Shown piece by piece: positions 17,003 through 25,271 of a DNA stretch of 64,000 nucleotides. The stretch covers positions 372,001 to 436,000 of the forward strand of contig JADJHN010000003.1 in assembly GCA_016707485.1 (NCBI GenBank). The letters are read 5' to 3'. The notes beneath the pieces were generated by a model. It saw only the letters and a program-made list of their open reading frames with translations. It ran no database searches and had not been told where the DNA came from. The DNA comes from Lysobacterales bacterium. GTDB taxonomy: Bacteria; Pseudomonadota; Gammaproteobacteria; Xanthomonadales; Rhodanobacteraceae. Each line of letters opens with the position of its first letter. Position 1 is the first letter of the stretch. The translations under genes were made by a program, and so were the position numbers.

Positions 17003-17581
17003 TCACTGCGAAGGTGAGGGTTGTGGCGGATCCTGCGCCACCGGCGCAGTCTGTTGGATCACTTTGGCAGCCGCCGCAGGAATGCCTGCCGTGGCCGGTT
17101 CAAGATATTTCGCTACCGCCTCGGGCAACAAGGTGGTCATCCAGCTCGCACTGCGCTCGAAGGTCGGCAGCAGGCGCGATTGCTGCCACCAGTCATCACG
17201 GATGACCGGCGTGAATTTCATCAGCACGATCACCAGCACGACCAGGGCGAAGCCACGGACCAGGCCAAACACCATGCCGAGCAGGCGATCCGTGCCGGAC
17301 AAGCCACTGCCGCTGACCAGCTTGCGCAACAGATAACTGACGATCGCACCGGCAATCAGCACCGCAACGAAGCACACTGCATAGCCAAGCATGACGCGCA
17401 CCGACGGCACTGAGATGCTGGCGGAGAATTGCTCGGCCAGCACCGGGCCAAACATCCAGGCCACCCAGAACGCGAGCACCCAGCACACCAGAGCCATGAC
17501 TTCGCCGATGAAACCGCGCCACAGGCCAACCAGCACCGACAATGCCAGCGCCACGATGATTGCGTAGTCAAACCAGTTCAT
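17003..17581 (-). CDS. cvpA: CvpA family inner membrane protein
   Basis: Inner membrane protein of 192 residues. It begins MNWFDYAIIVALALSVLVGL, a typical CvpA opening, and has four hydrophobic segments up to about residue 125. A soluble Ala/Pro-rich tail ends in QDPPQPSPSQ. CvpA was named for colicin V production and is linked to envelope homeostasis. It lies directly before purF, as in E. coli, and after dedD, so all are likely on one transcript. Confidence 0.9.
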   Translation of the reverse strand: MNWFDYAIIVALALSVLVGLWRGFIGEVMALVCWVLAFWVAWMFGPVLAEQFSASISVPSVRVMLGYAVCFVAVLIAGAIVSYLLRKLVSGSGLSGTDRLLGMVFGLVRGFALVVLVIVLMKFTPVIRDDWWQQSRLLPTFERSASWMTTLLPEAVAKYLEPATAGIPAAAAKVIQQTAPVAQDPPQPSPSQ

Positions 17582-17590
17582 TGCCGCGAC

Positions 17591-18511
17591 TCAGGGCTGG
17601 CTGACGATCATGCCGTCCAGTTTCAGCTTGTCCTTGACGCGCTCGCGCAACTTCTCGGCATTCGCGCGATCGACCTCGGGCCCGACCCGCACGCGCCAAA
17701 GTGTTTTTTCCTCGGCGTTGAAACGATCGACGAATCCGGCAAAACCGGCCACCCGCAGGCGACCGACAAGTTTGTTCGCATCCTCGGCGGTCGCGAATGC
17801 GCCCAATTGCACGGCCCAGCCGCCTGGCGTGGCGGCAGTCGCTGCGCCGGGCTGGGCATCGGCCTTCGCATCACCGGCAACGCCGATCACGCTGCTCGGC
17901 ACATCGCTGCGCACCTGCTTTATGCGGATGCGCGCGGCCTCGGCTTCGGCGCGATCGGCAAACGGGCCGACGCGCACGCGTTGCGCCGGTTTGCCCTTGA
18001 AATCAACCTGTTCGGAAAATGCGGCAAAGCCGCTTTTCTTCAGTGCGGCAAGCAGATCCTTGGCATTGCCCTCGGCCGTGTACACGCCGAGATGCACCAG
18101 ATAACGGCCTTCGGCAGCCTTGCCCGCCTGCAATTGCGCGTCGCCTGCCGGTTTGGGCGGTTCCACGAGCGGTGCTGGCGCAGCGGTTTTTTCCGGCGCG
18201 GGCTTGGCGCTGTCCGGACCTGCCGCATCAGGCAGTGCATCGACGCGCGGAGGAACCTTGGTGTCGACGGTCGCCAGCGGCTCGGGGGCCGCTACCGTCT
18301 GCGCCGGAAGGCTCGCGGCGGGTTCATTGGCACCATCCACCGCCAGCACGCGCGTCTCGAACTCGCGCGTAGGCACCGGTGGAATCTCCAGGTTGGCGGT
18401 GACCGAATCGGAATTCGGCGCCTTGCCGCTGAACAGCATCGGCAGGAAGATGATCGCCAGCGCAATCAGGACGACGGCACCAAGCAGGCGTTGTTTCAAT
18501 GCGGGATCCAT
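17591..18511 (-). CDS. dedD: DedD-like SPOR domain protein
   Basis: Bitopic inner membrane protein of 306 residues that probably binds denuded peptidoglycan at the septum. One membrane helix is near the N-terminus (LLGAVVLIALAIIFLPMLFS) after the DedD-type opening MDPALKQRLLG. A long Ala/Pro-rich periplasmic linker leads to two SPOR repeats: YLVHLGVYTAEGNAKDLLAA (about 135-205) and WAVQLGAFATAEDANKLVGR (about 225-300). Two SPOR copies instead of one is mildly unusual. The gene sits between folC and cvpA, the conserved order. Confidence 0.87.
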   Translation of the reverse strand: MDPALKQRLLGAVVLIALAIIFLPMLFSGKAPNSDSVTANLEIPPVPTREFETRVLAVDGANEPAASLPAQTVAAPEPLATVDTKVPPRVDALPDAAGPDSAKPAPEKTAAPAPLVEPPKPAGDAQLQAGKAAEGRYLVHLGVYTAEGNAKDLLAALKKSGFAAFSEQVDFKGKPAQRVRVGPFADRAEAEAARIRIKQVRSDVPSSVIGVAGDAKADAQPGAATAATPGGWAVQLGAFATAEDANKLVGRLRVAGFAGFVDRFNAEEKTLWRVRVGPEVDRANAEKLRERVKDKLKLDGMIVSQP

Positions 18512-18569
18512 GGGCGTGGGTGCGCTTACGAGTCGGGGTGATTATACCCGTCCATCGCAAGCGATACGT

Positions 18570-19862
18570 TCAAGCGGTGTTGGCCGTGCGCTTGCCCACG
18601 GCATCCATGACGGCCGCGGCGACCAGGAACGATCCAAAGGCGACGATGCGATCGCCATCCCGAGCCAGGTCGATGGCGCCTGCGAGCGCCGCGGCGACAT
18701 TGGCGTGACAACGATCGGCAGCGGTTTCGACGAGAACGCCGATGCGCGCCCGCAAGGCGCTGGCTGCGAGACCGCGCGCGCTGGCGGCATCAAGGCCGGC
18801 CAGCACCCAACAATCGATGTGGGGTCGCAAGGGATCGACAATGCCTTCGATATCCTTGTCAGCAAGGGCACCGAATACCGCAAGCGTGCGCCCGCGCGAC
18901 GGATTCGCCTGCAGCCAGTCGGCGAGCACACGTGCGGCCTGCGGATTGTGCGCGACATCGACGATCAACTCGGGCGATCCGGCAAATCGTTGCAGGCGTG
19001 CCGCTGCCGTCGCCCCGGCAATGCCCTGTCCGATGGCCTGCGCTTGCCAGTCGATGCGCCCGCGCAGGGCATGCAAGGCGGCGATGGCCGCCGCCGCATT
19101 GGCGTGCTGGCACGGTGCCTCGAGGCGAGGTTCAGGCAAGTCGAGGGTGATGTCCCCGGCCAACCAGCGCCACCCGTTTGCCAATGCCTCGAAGCGATAG
19201 TCCAGCCCTGCCCTGAGCAGGTTCGCGCCGATGTCTTGCGCCTGCTCGAGCAAACTTTGCGGAGGCTCGGTCTCGCCCACGATCGCCGGCTTTCCGCGGC
19301 GGAAAATGCCGGCCTTTTCGCGGCCAATGAGTTCGCGGTCACTGCCGAGCCAATCCTGATGATCGAGTTCCACCGTGGTCACGATCGCGGCATCGGCATC
19401 GATGATGTTGACGGCATCGAGGCGGCCACCCAGGCCGACTTCCAGGATCGCGACATCGAGATCCGAGTCGGCAAATATGAGCAAGGCAGCCAGCGCGCCG
19501 AATTCGAAATAGGTCAGCGCGGTGTCTCCGCGGACCGCTTCGATGCGATCGAATGCGGCGATCAGCGTCGCGTCATTTGCATCCACGCCCTGCACGCGGA
19601 CGCGCTCGTTGTAGCGCAACAGATGCGGCGAGGTGAAGGCCCCTACACGCTGGCCACCGGCGCGCAGGATCGCTTCCAGAAAGGCCACCGTGGAGCCCTT
19701 GCCATTGGTGCCGCCGACGGTGATCACGATCCTTGCCGGCGCCGGTGCACCAAGGCGTTGCCAGACGGCACGCACGCGATCGAGGCCAAGCTCGATTTCG
19801 CGAGAATGCAGGCGCAACTGCCATTGCAGCCATTGCTCCAGGGATTGCGGAGGCGTCGCCAC
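18570..19862 (-). CDS. folC: Dihydrofolate synthase / folylpolyglutamate synthase
   Basis: Adds glutamate to dihydropteroate and later to tetrahydrofolate. It is 430 residues with a GTG start. The Mur-ligase-type ATP loop is ITVGGTNGKGSTVAFLEAIL near residue 50, followed by FTSPHLLRYNERV and DVAILEVGLGGRLDAVN. The C-terminal domain has VDVAHNPQAARVLADWL. It leads the leftward folC-dedD-cvpA-purF series. The 58-base gap to dedD is larger than the others in the set. Confidence 0.93.
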   Translation of the reverse strand: MATPPQSLEQWLQWQLRLHSREIELGLDRVRAVWQRLGAPAPARIVITVGGTNGKGSTVAFLEAILRAGGQRVGAFTSPHLLRYNERVRVQGVDANDATLIAAFDRIEAVRGDTALTYFEFGALAALLIFADSDLDVAILEVGLGGRLDAVNIIDADAAIVTTVELDHQDWLGSDRELIGREKAGIFRRGKPAIVGETEPPQSLLEQAQDIGANLLRAGLDYRFEALANGWRWLAGDITLDLPEPRLEAPCQHANAAAAIAALHALRGRIDWQAQAIGQGIAGATAAARLQRFAGSPELIVDVAHNPQAARVLADWLQANPSRGRTLAVFGALADKDIEGIVDPLRPHIDCWVLAGLDAASARGLAASALRARIGVLVETAADRCHANVAAALAGAIDLARDGDRIVAFGSFLVAAAVMDAVGKRTANTA

Positions 19863-19880
19863 GACTTTCCGGACTTGCCC

Positions 19881-20528
19881 TCAGCGCATGAGGATGCGGC
19901 GCGGCTTCAGCGGCAGACGTCCGCGCCAGTACTGGATGATGACGAAGCCCGCCGCCATGCCTCCAAGATGGGCGAAATGGGCGACGCCCGCCTGCGTTCC
20001 GGTGACGCCGAGAAAAAGCTCGATGGCGCCGTAGGCAGTAACGAACAGCCACGCCGGCATGGGAATTGGCGGGAACAGCAACATCAGGCGCTGGTGCGGA
20101 AACATCATGCCGAACGCCAGCAGCAGGCCGAACACGCCGCCCGAGGCGCCGAGGGTCGGATAGATGCCACCGGTGAAGTAGCGCACCACGATCAACTGTG
20201 CCACGGCGGCACCCACCACGCAGGCGAGATAGTAGGTTGCAAAAGGGCGCGAGCCGAAAAGGCGTTCGATGGCACCACCAAACATCCACAGCGCAAGCAT
20301 GTTGAAAAACAGATGGGGGAGGCCGCCATGCAGGAATCCATAGCTGACCAGTTGCCAGATGCCGAAGGCAACCCGGGTTCCGTCCGGCCCGGCAAGGTCG
20401 GTGCCAAGGGGCCACAAGGCGAAATGCATGATCATCGGATCGGGAATCAACTGCTGCAAGCCGAAGATTGCAAGGTTGGCAATCAACAGTGCGCGGGTGA
20501 CTGGCGGCAGATCAATGGGCATCGGCAT
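19881..20528 (-). CDS. Rhomboid family intramembrane serine protease
   Basis: A 215-residue six-helix membrane protease. The catalytic serine motif GASGGVFGLLLAFG and the catalytic histidine in AHLGGMAAGFVI are both present, and the H-x-x-x-N box HLFFNMLALWMFG is conserved. It lacks the N-terminal cytoplasmic domain of GlpG. ATG start with a second in-frame ATG two codons later. It ends 18 bases before folC, so some co-transcription is likely. The substrate is unknown. Confidence 0.9.
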   Translation of the reverse strand: MPMPIDLPPVTRALLIANLAIFGLQQLIPDPMIMHFALWPLGTDLAGPDGTRVAFGIWQLVSYGFLHGGLPHLFFNMLALWMFGGAIERLFGSRPFATYYLACVVGAAVAQLIVVRYFTGGIYPTLGASGGVFGLLLAFGMMFPHQRLMLLFPPIPMPAWLFVTAYGAIELFLGVTGTQAGVAHFAHLGGMAAGFVIIQYWRGRLPLKPRRILMR

Positions 20529-20587
20529 TCCTGAAGGCAGACGGATTCAAGGCGAATCCAGCGAAATCGTGGCGGCGGTGCCGGGAT

Positions 20588-20950
20588 TCAAGCATCTGTC
20601 GGAGCCCACAGTTCGGCGTCGAGGTCGCGTTGCCAGCCGAAACGCCGCAGATCGACGCGACGACCAGCCATCTCGACACCTTCGCGCGACAAGCGACGGC
20701 GCTGTTCGATGAAAGCGACACTGCCTGGCGCGAAGGCGAGACAGCCATCCGCGCGGACGACGCGATGCCACGGCAAGGCGAGGCTTGCGTCGGCCTCGCG
20801 CAACACGCGCCCGACCAGGCGCGCGCGACGCGGCAATCCGGCCCGCGCCGCGATCTCGCCATAGCTGGCAACACGGCCCCGCGGAATCGACTGGATCACC
20901 CGACAGATTCCAGGATGAGGACAACCAAACGGGATTTCCCCGTCCTTCAT
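20588..20950 (-). CDS. Alkyltransferase-like protein (MGMT fold, no active cysteine)
   Basis: Small DNA-binding protein related to O6-methylguanine methyltransferase. The core reads IPRGRVASYGEIAARAGLP, RLVGRVLREA and LPWHRVVRADG. In true methyltransferases the motif is PCHRV; here Trp replaces the acceptor Cys, the mark of alkyltransferase-like (ATL) proteins that bind O6-alkylguanine and hand it to nucleotide excision repair. The ATG at 20950 gives 120 residues, normal for ATLs; an ATG at 20980 would add ten. The upstream region is a damaged G-rich tract, so the true start and promoter cannot be settled. Confidence 0.85.
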   Translation of the reverse strand: MKDGEIPFGCPHPGICRVIQSIPRGRVASYGEIAARAGLPRRARLVGRVLREADASLALPWHRVVRADGCLAFAPGSVAFIEQRRRLSREGVEMAGRRVDLRRFGWQRDLDAELWAPTDA

Positions 20951-21001
20951 CACCAGGCCAGGCCCGGACCACCCATGCATACTCCACGCAACGCGCAGGA
21001 T

Positions 21002-21100
21002 GGGGGTCCCCGCGCGGGGCGGGGGAAAAGGGCGGGGGGCCCCCCCCGGCGGGGGGGGGGGGGGGGCCGGCGCCCGGGCGGGGGGGGGGGGGGGGGGGGT
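21002..21100. other. G/C homopolymer tract, probably unreliable sequence
   Basis: About 100 bases made almost entirely of G and C runs, including two G runs of 17-19 bases. It separates two divergent genes, so their promoters probably lie here. The composition resembles the tract at about 4646-4725 and is best read as sequencing or assembly failure rather than true sequence. Confidence 0.6.
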
Positions 21101-21151
21101 TCTAGGACGACCGGGCTAGCATGCTGCAAACGTGACCTCCGGGAGAATACC

Positions 21152-21556
21152 GTGCAGAGCTTCGAGCAGATCCGTTCCCATGTAAGCAACCTGCACGCGT
21201 TGCGTACCAATGATCCATACCTGATCAGCTTCGACCTGACCCTTGCCGACAACCGTCAACAAGGCATCTACCTGGCCGAAATGGAAGGCGAGAATGAGCA
21301 GAAGTTCCTGCGCATATCGACACCGGTCGGACCGGCCACCGGAGTCGATGCCACGCGCTGCATGCGCTTCAACTGGGAACAACGCACCGGCTTCCTCGCC
21401 ATCAGCGACCTGGACGGATCGCCCTACCTGCACCTCATTGAAAACCGCCCTTATACAATGTTGCAGCGGGATGAACTCGATCGCCTGATCAATGAACTCG
21501 GCCAGCTTGGCGATCGCTTGGAGCAGGCCATGTCAAGCGGCGGTGATTCCTTCTGA
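21152..21556 (+). CDS. Conserved hypothetical protein
   Basis: A 134-residue soluble protein starting at GTG with GGGAGA six bases upstream. Features are an amphipathic N-terminus (QSFEQIRSHVSNL), a beta-rich middle (LISFDLTLADNRQQGIYLAE, FLRISTPVG) and a tryptophan-containing stretch (CMRFNWEQRTGFLAISDLDG). I recall similar proteins in Xanthomonadaceae, with a fold reminiscent of YbjN or secretion chaperones, but I cannot name a family. It ends eight bases before the convergent pit gene. Longer in-frame extensions upstream run through the G-rich tract and are not credible. Confidence 0.7.
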   Translation: MQSFEQIRSHVSNLHALRTNDPYLISFDLTLADNRQQGIYLAEMEGENEQKFLRISTPVGPATGVDATRCMRFNWEQRTGFLAISDLDGSPYLHLIENRPYTMLQRDELDRLINELGQLGDRLEQAMSSGGDSF

Positions 21557-21564
21557 CGGGATCA

Positions 21565-22701
21565 TCAGGCCAGGTCGAAAACCTGCAACAGACGCACCAT
21601 CAACCAGGCCAGCAAGCCGGTGATCGGGATGGTCAGGATCCACGCCCAGACCATGCGTTCGACCACGGTCCAGCGGATTGCCGAAAGGCGCTTGGCCGCG
21701 CCGACACCCATGATCGCCGCCGAAATATTGTGCGTCGTCGACACCGGGATGCCGAAGTGCGAGGCAGCGATGATCACGCTTGCCGAAGCTGTTTCGGCAG
21801 CCACGCCATTGACCGGATGCAGCTTGACCAGTTTGTGGCCGAGCGTGCGGATGATGCGCCAGCCGCCCATGGCCGTGCCTGCAGCCATGGTCACCGCGCA
21901 CAACACCTTGATCCACAGCGCGATCGGGAACTGCTGGTTTGCATCTTCCTCGATTCGCAGGAACGAGAGCCAATCTGGCAAGCCGTCCATGGTACCAGTC
22001 GATGTCGCGCCGACCAGGGCCAGGGCGATGATGCCCATGGTTTTCTGGGCATCGTTCATGCCGTGGGAAAGGCCCATCGCGCTGGCCGAGATCATCTGCA
22101 TCTTGCCGAAGAACCCGTTGAGAAAGCGCGGTCGGCCGAATTTCTGCAAACCGCCACTTCTTGATCCGAGCCAACTGGTGATGGCGAACAGCGCGCCCAT
22201 CATGGCGAAGCCGAGGACGAAGCCGAGCAGCGGCGAACTGAACATCGGCAGGACGACCTTCGGCAGCAGGCCCTTGCCTTGCCACCAGTGCTCGCCGCCC
22301 TGCCACCAGATGATCGAGGACCAGTTGTTGTGCGCAGCCGCGAGCGCCGCGCCGCAGAGGCCGCCGACAAGGGCATGCGAGGAGCTGGATGGCAAACCCC
22401 ACCACCAGGTGATCAGATCCCAGATGACCGCGCCGAGCAGCGCGCAGATAAGCACCTGCGGCGTCACCGCGACGATGCCGAGATCAATCAGTCCGGAGGC
22501 GATGGTCTTGGCCACCGCCGTGCCCCACAACGCTCCGATCAGGTTGGTGAATGCCGCCAGCGCGACGGCCTGACCAGGGCTGAGGACCTTGGTGGCGACC
22601 ACGGTCGCGATGGAATTGGCGGTATCGTGAAAACCGTTGATGTACTCGAAGACGAGCGCCACCAGAATGACGAGCAGGACCAGGCTGAGGCTCAAGGTCA
22701 C
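21565..22701 (-). CDS. pit: Inorganic phosphate transporter, PiT family
   Basis: Low-affinity, proton-coupled importer of metal phosphate, 378 residues with about ten membrane segments. The two inverted PiT signatures are present: EYINGFHDTANSIATVVATK near the N-terminus and AMGLSHGMNDAQKTMGI in the second half. WGLPSSSHALVGGL and GIPVSTTHNI are the matching repeat motifs. It starts with GTG 21 bases after the DUF47 gene, the standard PhoU-like/Pit operon. Together with phoR, ppk and ppx nearby, it completes a phosphate supply set. Confidence 0.92.
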   Translation of the reverse strand: MTLSLSLVLLVILVALVFEYINGFHDTANSIATVVATKVLSPGQAVALAAFTNLIGALWGTAVAKTIASGLIDLGIVAVTPQVLICALLGAVIWDLITWWWGLPSSSSHALVGGLCGAALAAAHNNWSSIIWWQGGEHWWQGKGLLPKVVLPMFSSPLLGFVLGFAMMGALFAITSWLGSRSGGLQKFGRPRFLNGFFGKMQMISASAMGLSHGMNDAQKTMGIIALALVGATSTGTMDGLPDWLSFLRIEEDANQQFPIALWIKVLCAVTMAAGTAMGGWRIIRTLGHKLVKLHPVNGVAAETASASVIIAASHFGIPVSTTHNISAAIMGVGAAKRLSAIRWTVVERMVWAWILTIPITGLLAWLMVRLLQVFDLA

Positions 22702-22722
22702 GGAGATTCCTCGCCAGGCAGG

Positions 22723-23352
22723 TCAGGAGTTTTTCAGGGCAATTTGATAGATCACATTGCCGGCGTCGCGGCAGCGATCGATCGCTTTTTCCAGCAACTC
22801 GAACAGGTCCCTGCGCACCATCAGTCTTGCCGCATCGGCGGCATCCGAGAACAGGCGCTTGTAGAGATCCAGGAGGAGACGATCCGCCTCCGATTCAATC
22901 GATTGCATGCTTTCGTTGAGGCCGTGCATGACATCGAGCTTGATGCCGCCACGCAACTCGCCAACCATCTTGACGATCACCTCGCAGGCACGCTCGAGCA
23001 TGGCCGATTGCGAGCTGTAGTCGACATCGGCCAGGCGATCGGCAAACAGCGCATAGCGCTCGGCAAACTTTTCCACGGTCTTCGGAATCTTGTACAAGGC
23101 TCCGGCCAGGGCTTCGATGTCCTCGCGCTCCAGCGCGGTCACGAAGGTATTGACGAGTTCCAGGTTGATCTGTGCAAACAGGTCCTTTTCGCGTCGGCGC
23201 GCCATCCTGAAGCCGTCCAGGGCCGGCGTCTCGGCGCCCTCGGCAAGCATCTTGCCGAGCGCCCGCGCACTGAGCAGGGCGGCTTCGGCGCTGGCTTCGA
23301 GCAAGCCATAGAACTTGTCGCCCTTGCCAAAGATTGTCTGCAACGAAAACAT
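22723..23352 (-). CDS. DUF47 PhoU-like phosphate transport regulator
   Basis: A 209-residue helical cytoplasmic protein of the DUF47/TIGR00153 family, distantly related to PhoU. It opens MFSLQTIFGKGDKFYGLLEA and has the characteristic KDLFAQINLELVNTFVTALE and ESEADRLLLDLYKRLF segments. These proteins are almost always paired with Pit transporters and probably modulate them. The gene is the first of the two-gene leftward operon. Confidence 0.88.
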   Translation of the reverse strand: MFSLQTIFGKGDKFYGLLEASAEAALLSARALGKMLAEGAETPALDGFRMARRREKDLFAQINLELVNTFVTALEREDIEALAGALYKIPKTVEKFAERYALFADRLADVDYSSQSAMLERACEVIVKMVGELRGGIKLDVMHGLNESMQSIESEADRLLLDLYKRLFSDAADAARLMVRRDLFELLEKAIDRCRDAGNVIYQIALKNS

Positions 23353-23478
23353 GCGGTCGCTCCGAAACGGGCTGAAAGGGTGATTCCCCGGGCTGCGACC
23401 ACGATTCCCGGGGCAGCGGAGGGCGCATGTTACAACATTGTTTCAGCTGCAATCGCGCGACGGGACGCGCAGCGGCAC

Positions 23479-24240
23479 TCACTTGCGCCGGGCAAGGCCG
23501 GCGCTGCGCTGGACATCGGCAAGAATCCCGCGCAGGACGCGCAGCTCGCGCTGGTCGGGAGCCGCACGCAGGAAAAAACGCCGCAACCTTTGCATGATCG
23601 TGCGCTCGGAGCGGCCCTTGTGAAAATCGATGTCATGGAGGGTGGTCGCAAGATGCTCGAAGAATCCTTCCAGTTCCGCGGCCGTCGAGGGTGGATCGGC
23701 ATTGCCCTGTCGCTGCGGACTGCCCTCAAGCCGGGCCATGCGCAACTCGTAGGCGACCACCTGCACGGCCTGGGCCAGATTCAACGACGAGTAGCCCGGA
23801 TCACTCGGAATATGCACGGCAGCGTGGCATAGCTTGATCTCGTCGTTGCTGAGCCCGGATTGTTCGTTGCCGAAAACAAGGGCAACCTCGCGCCCTTGCG
23901 CGGCCGCATCAAGAGCACGGCGCGCAGCCATGCGCGGGTTCAACTCCTCCAGGGCGACGCCGCGCAAGCGCGCGGTCGCGCCGAGAACGAGGTTGCACTC
24001 GGCAACGGCTTCGCGCAGGGAATCGAAGCGCTCGGCGGCTTCCAGGACATCGTCGGCACCTGCCGCCATCTTGTACGCATCCATGTGCGGGTATTCCGCA
24101 GGCGCGACCAGCGACAGCCGACGAAAGCCCATCGTGCGGATTGCCCTGGCGGCGCTGCCGATATTGCCCGGATGCGAGGTTCGGGCGAGGACGAATCGCA
24201 CGCGCGAAAGCGCCAACGGCTGCTCGGGAACATCGGTCAC
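23479..24240 (-). CDS. trmJ: tRNA (cytidine/uridine-2'-O)-methyltransferase TrmJ
   Basis: SPOUT methyltransferase that 2'-O-methylates position 32 of several tRNAs, 253 residues, GTG start. The first half has FVLARTSHPGNIGSAARAIR and the knot motifs VALVFGNEQSGLSNDE and IPSDPGYSSLNLAQAVQVVAYE, matching TrmJ/LasT. The C-terminal extension of about 80 residues is helical, as in E. coli TrmJ. It is divergent from suhB, which is also next to trmJ in many gammaproteobacteria. Confidence 0.93.
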   Translation of the reverse strand: MTDVPEQPLALSRVRFVLARTSHPGNIGSAARAIRTMGFRRLSLVAPAEYPHMDAYKMAAGADDVLEAAERFDSLREAVAECNLVLGATARLRGVALEELNPRMAARRALDAAAQGREVALVFGNEQSGLSNDEIKLCHAAVHIPSDPGYSSLNLAQAVQVVAYELRMARLEGSPQRQGNADPPSTAAELEGFFEHLATTLHDIDFHKGRSERTIMQRLRRFFLRAAPDQRELRVLRGILADVQRSAGLARRK

Positions 24241-24372
24241 GGTTGTTCATTCCTCATGGTTTCCCGGCTCCTGTTTGTCGAGGTGACGCCGGATTTGCTA
24301 CCCTTCCGCGCCGCACGCGCCCCGATGCGCGCTGCACTTGCTCTTTTTCAGTCCACTTCCGATGGAACCAAC

Positions 24373-25173
24373 ATGCCCAGACCTGCCGTGAATGTGGCGG
24401 TGCGCGCCGCGCGTGCCGCAGGCCAGATCATTTTGCGCTACATGAATCGCATCGAGAGCCTTGCCATTGTCGAAAAACAACGCATGGATTTCGCTTCGGA
24501 AGTGGATCGGGCCGCGGAGGCCGAGATCATACGCGAGCTGAAGCGCGCATTTCCCGGCCACGCCATCCTCGCCGAGGAATCCGGTGCCCAAGGCAAGGGC
24601 AAGCACGTCTGGGTCATCGACCCGCTGGATGGCACGCACAACTACCTGCGCGGCTTTCCGCATTTCTGCGTATCCATCGGCATGCTCGAAAACGGCGAGC
24701 CGATGCATGGCGTTGTCTACGACCCGCTGCGTGACGAGCTGTTCACCGCAAGTCGGGGCGATGGCGCCTATTTGAATGACCGGCGCATCCGCACCAGTGC
24801 GCGGAATGACCTCGAAGGAGCATTGCTGACCACGGGTTTTCCGTACCGGCAACGCGCCCATCTCGACGCACAGATTGAGATGACCCGCGCCCTGCTCGGC
24901 CAGGCCGAGGACATCCGCCGCACGGGTTCGGCGGCGCTTGATCTGGCCTACGTCGCCAATGGTCGCATTGATGGCTATTACGAGATCGGATTGAAGCCGT
25001 GGGACATGGCCGCAGGCTGTCTGCTGGTGCGCGAGGCCGGTGGCCGCTATTGCGACTTCGTCGGCCGTGAAGGCATCCCTGAAAGCGGCAATTTGATCGC
25101 AGGCGGCCACAAGGTAGTCGACTCGATCATCAGGACCATCGCGCCCCAGTTGACGCCCGCGCTGGCGCGCTGA
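24373..25173 (+). CDS. suhB: Inositol-1-monophosphatase
   Basis: Mg-dependent phosphatase of 266 residues; in E. coli the same protein is a component of rRNA antitermination complexes. The start at 24373 is supported by the family N-terminus MPRPAVNVAVRAARAAGQII. Metal ligand motifs are LAEESG, WVIDPLDGTHNYLRGFP and PWDMAAGCLLVREAGG. A bidirectional terminator follows 40 bases after the stop. Confidence 0.93.
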   Translation: MPRPAVNVAVRAARAAGQIILRYMNRIESLAIVEKQRMDFASEVDRAAEAEIIRELKRAFPGHAILAEESGAQGKGKHVWVIDPLDGTHNYLRGFPHFCVSIGMLENGEPMHGVVYDPLRDELFTASRGDGAYLNDRRIRTSARNDLEGALLTTGFPYRQRAHLDAQIEMTRALLGQAEDIRRTGSAALDLAYVANGRIDGYYEIGLKPWDMAAGCLLVREAGGRYCDFVGREGIPESGNLIAGGHKVVDSIIRTIAPQLTPALAR

Positions 25174-25213
25174 CCCGATTCAGGCAACCTGCCCTTGCGG
25201 GATTTGCGCAAAG

Positions 25214-25241
25214 AAAAAGCCCGGCTTGCGCCGGGCTTTTT
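25214..25241. terminator. Bidirectional Rho-independent terminator
   Basis: A 7-bp GC stem (GCCCGGC at 25219-25225 with GCCGGGC at 25230-25236) has a 4-base loop, five A before and five T after. It lies between convergent suhB and the OmpA gene and can stop both transcripts. Confidence 0.92.
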
Positions 25242-25271
25242 GCGTGTCACTCGAACGATATTGCCAGTCGA

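Noticed and set aside
18120..20534. 804-codon open frame opposite dedD, folC and the rhomboid gene
   Set aside because: It runs across three real genes on the other strand with no start signal or protein-like domain; a codon-bias shadow.
22279..23832. 517-codon frame opposite pit and the DUF47 gene
   Set aside because: Covers two recognised genes antisense; composition is repetitive in Arg, Gln and Asp as expected for a shadow.
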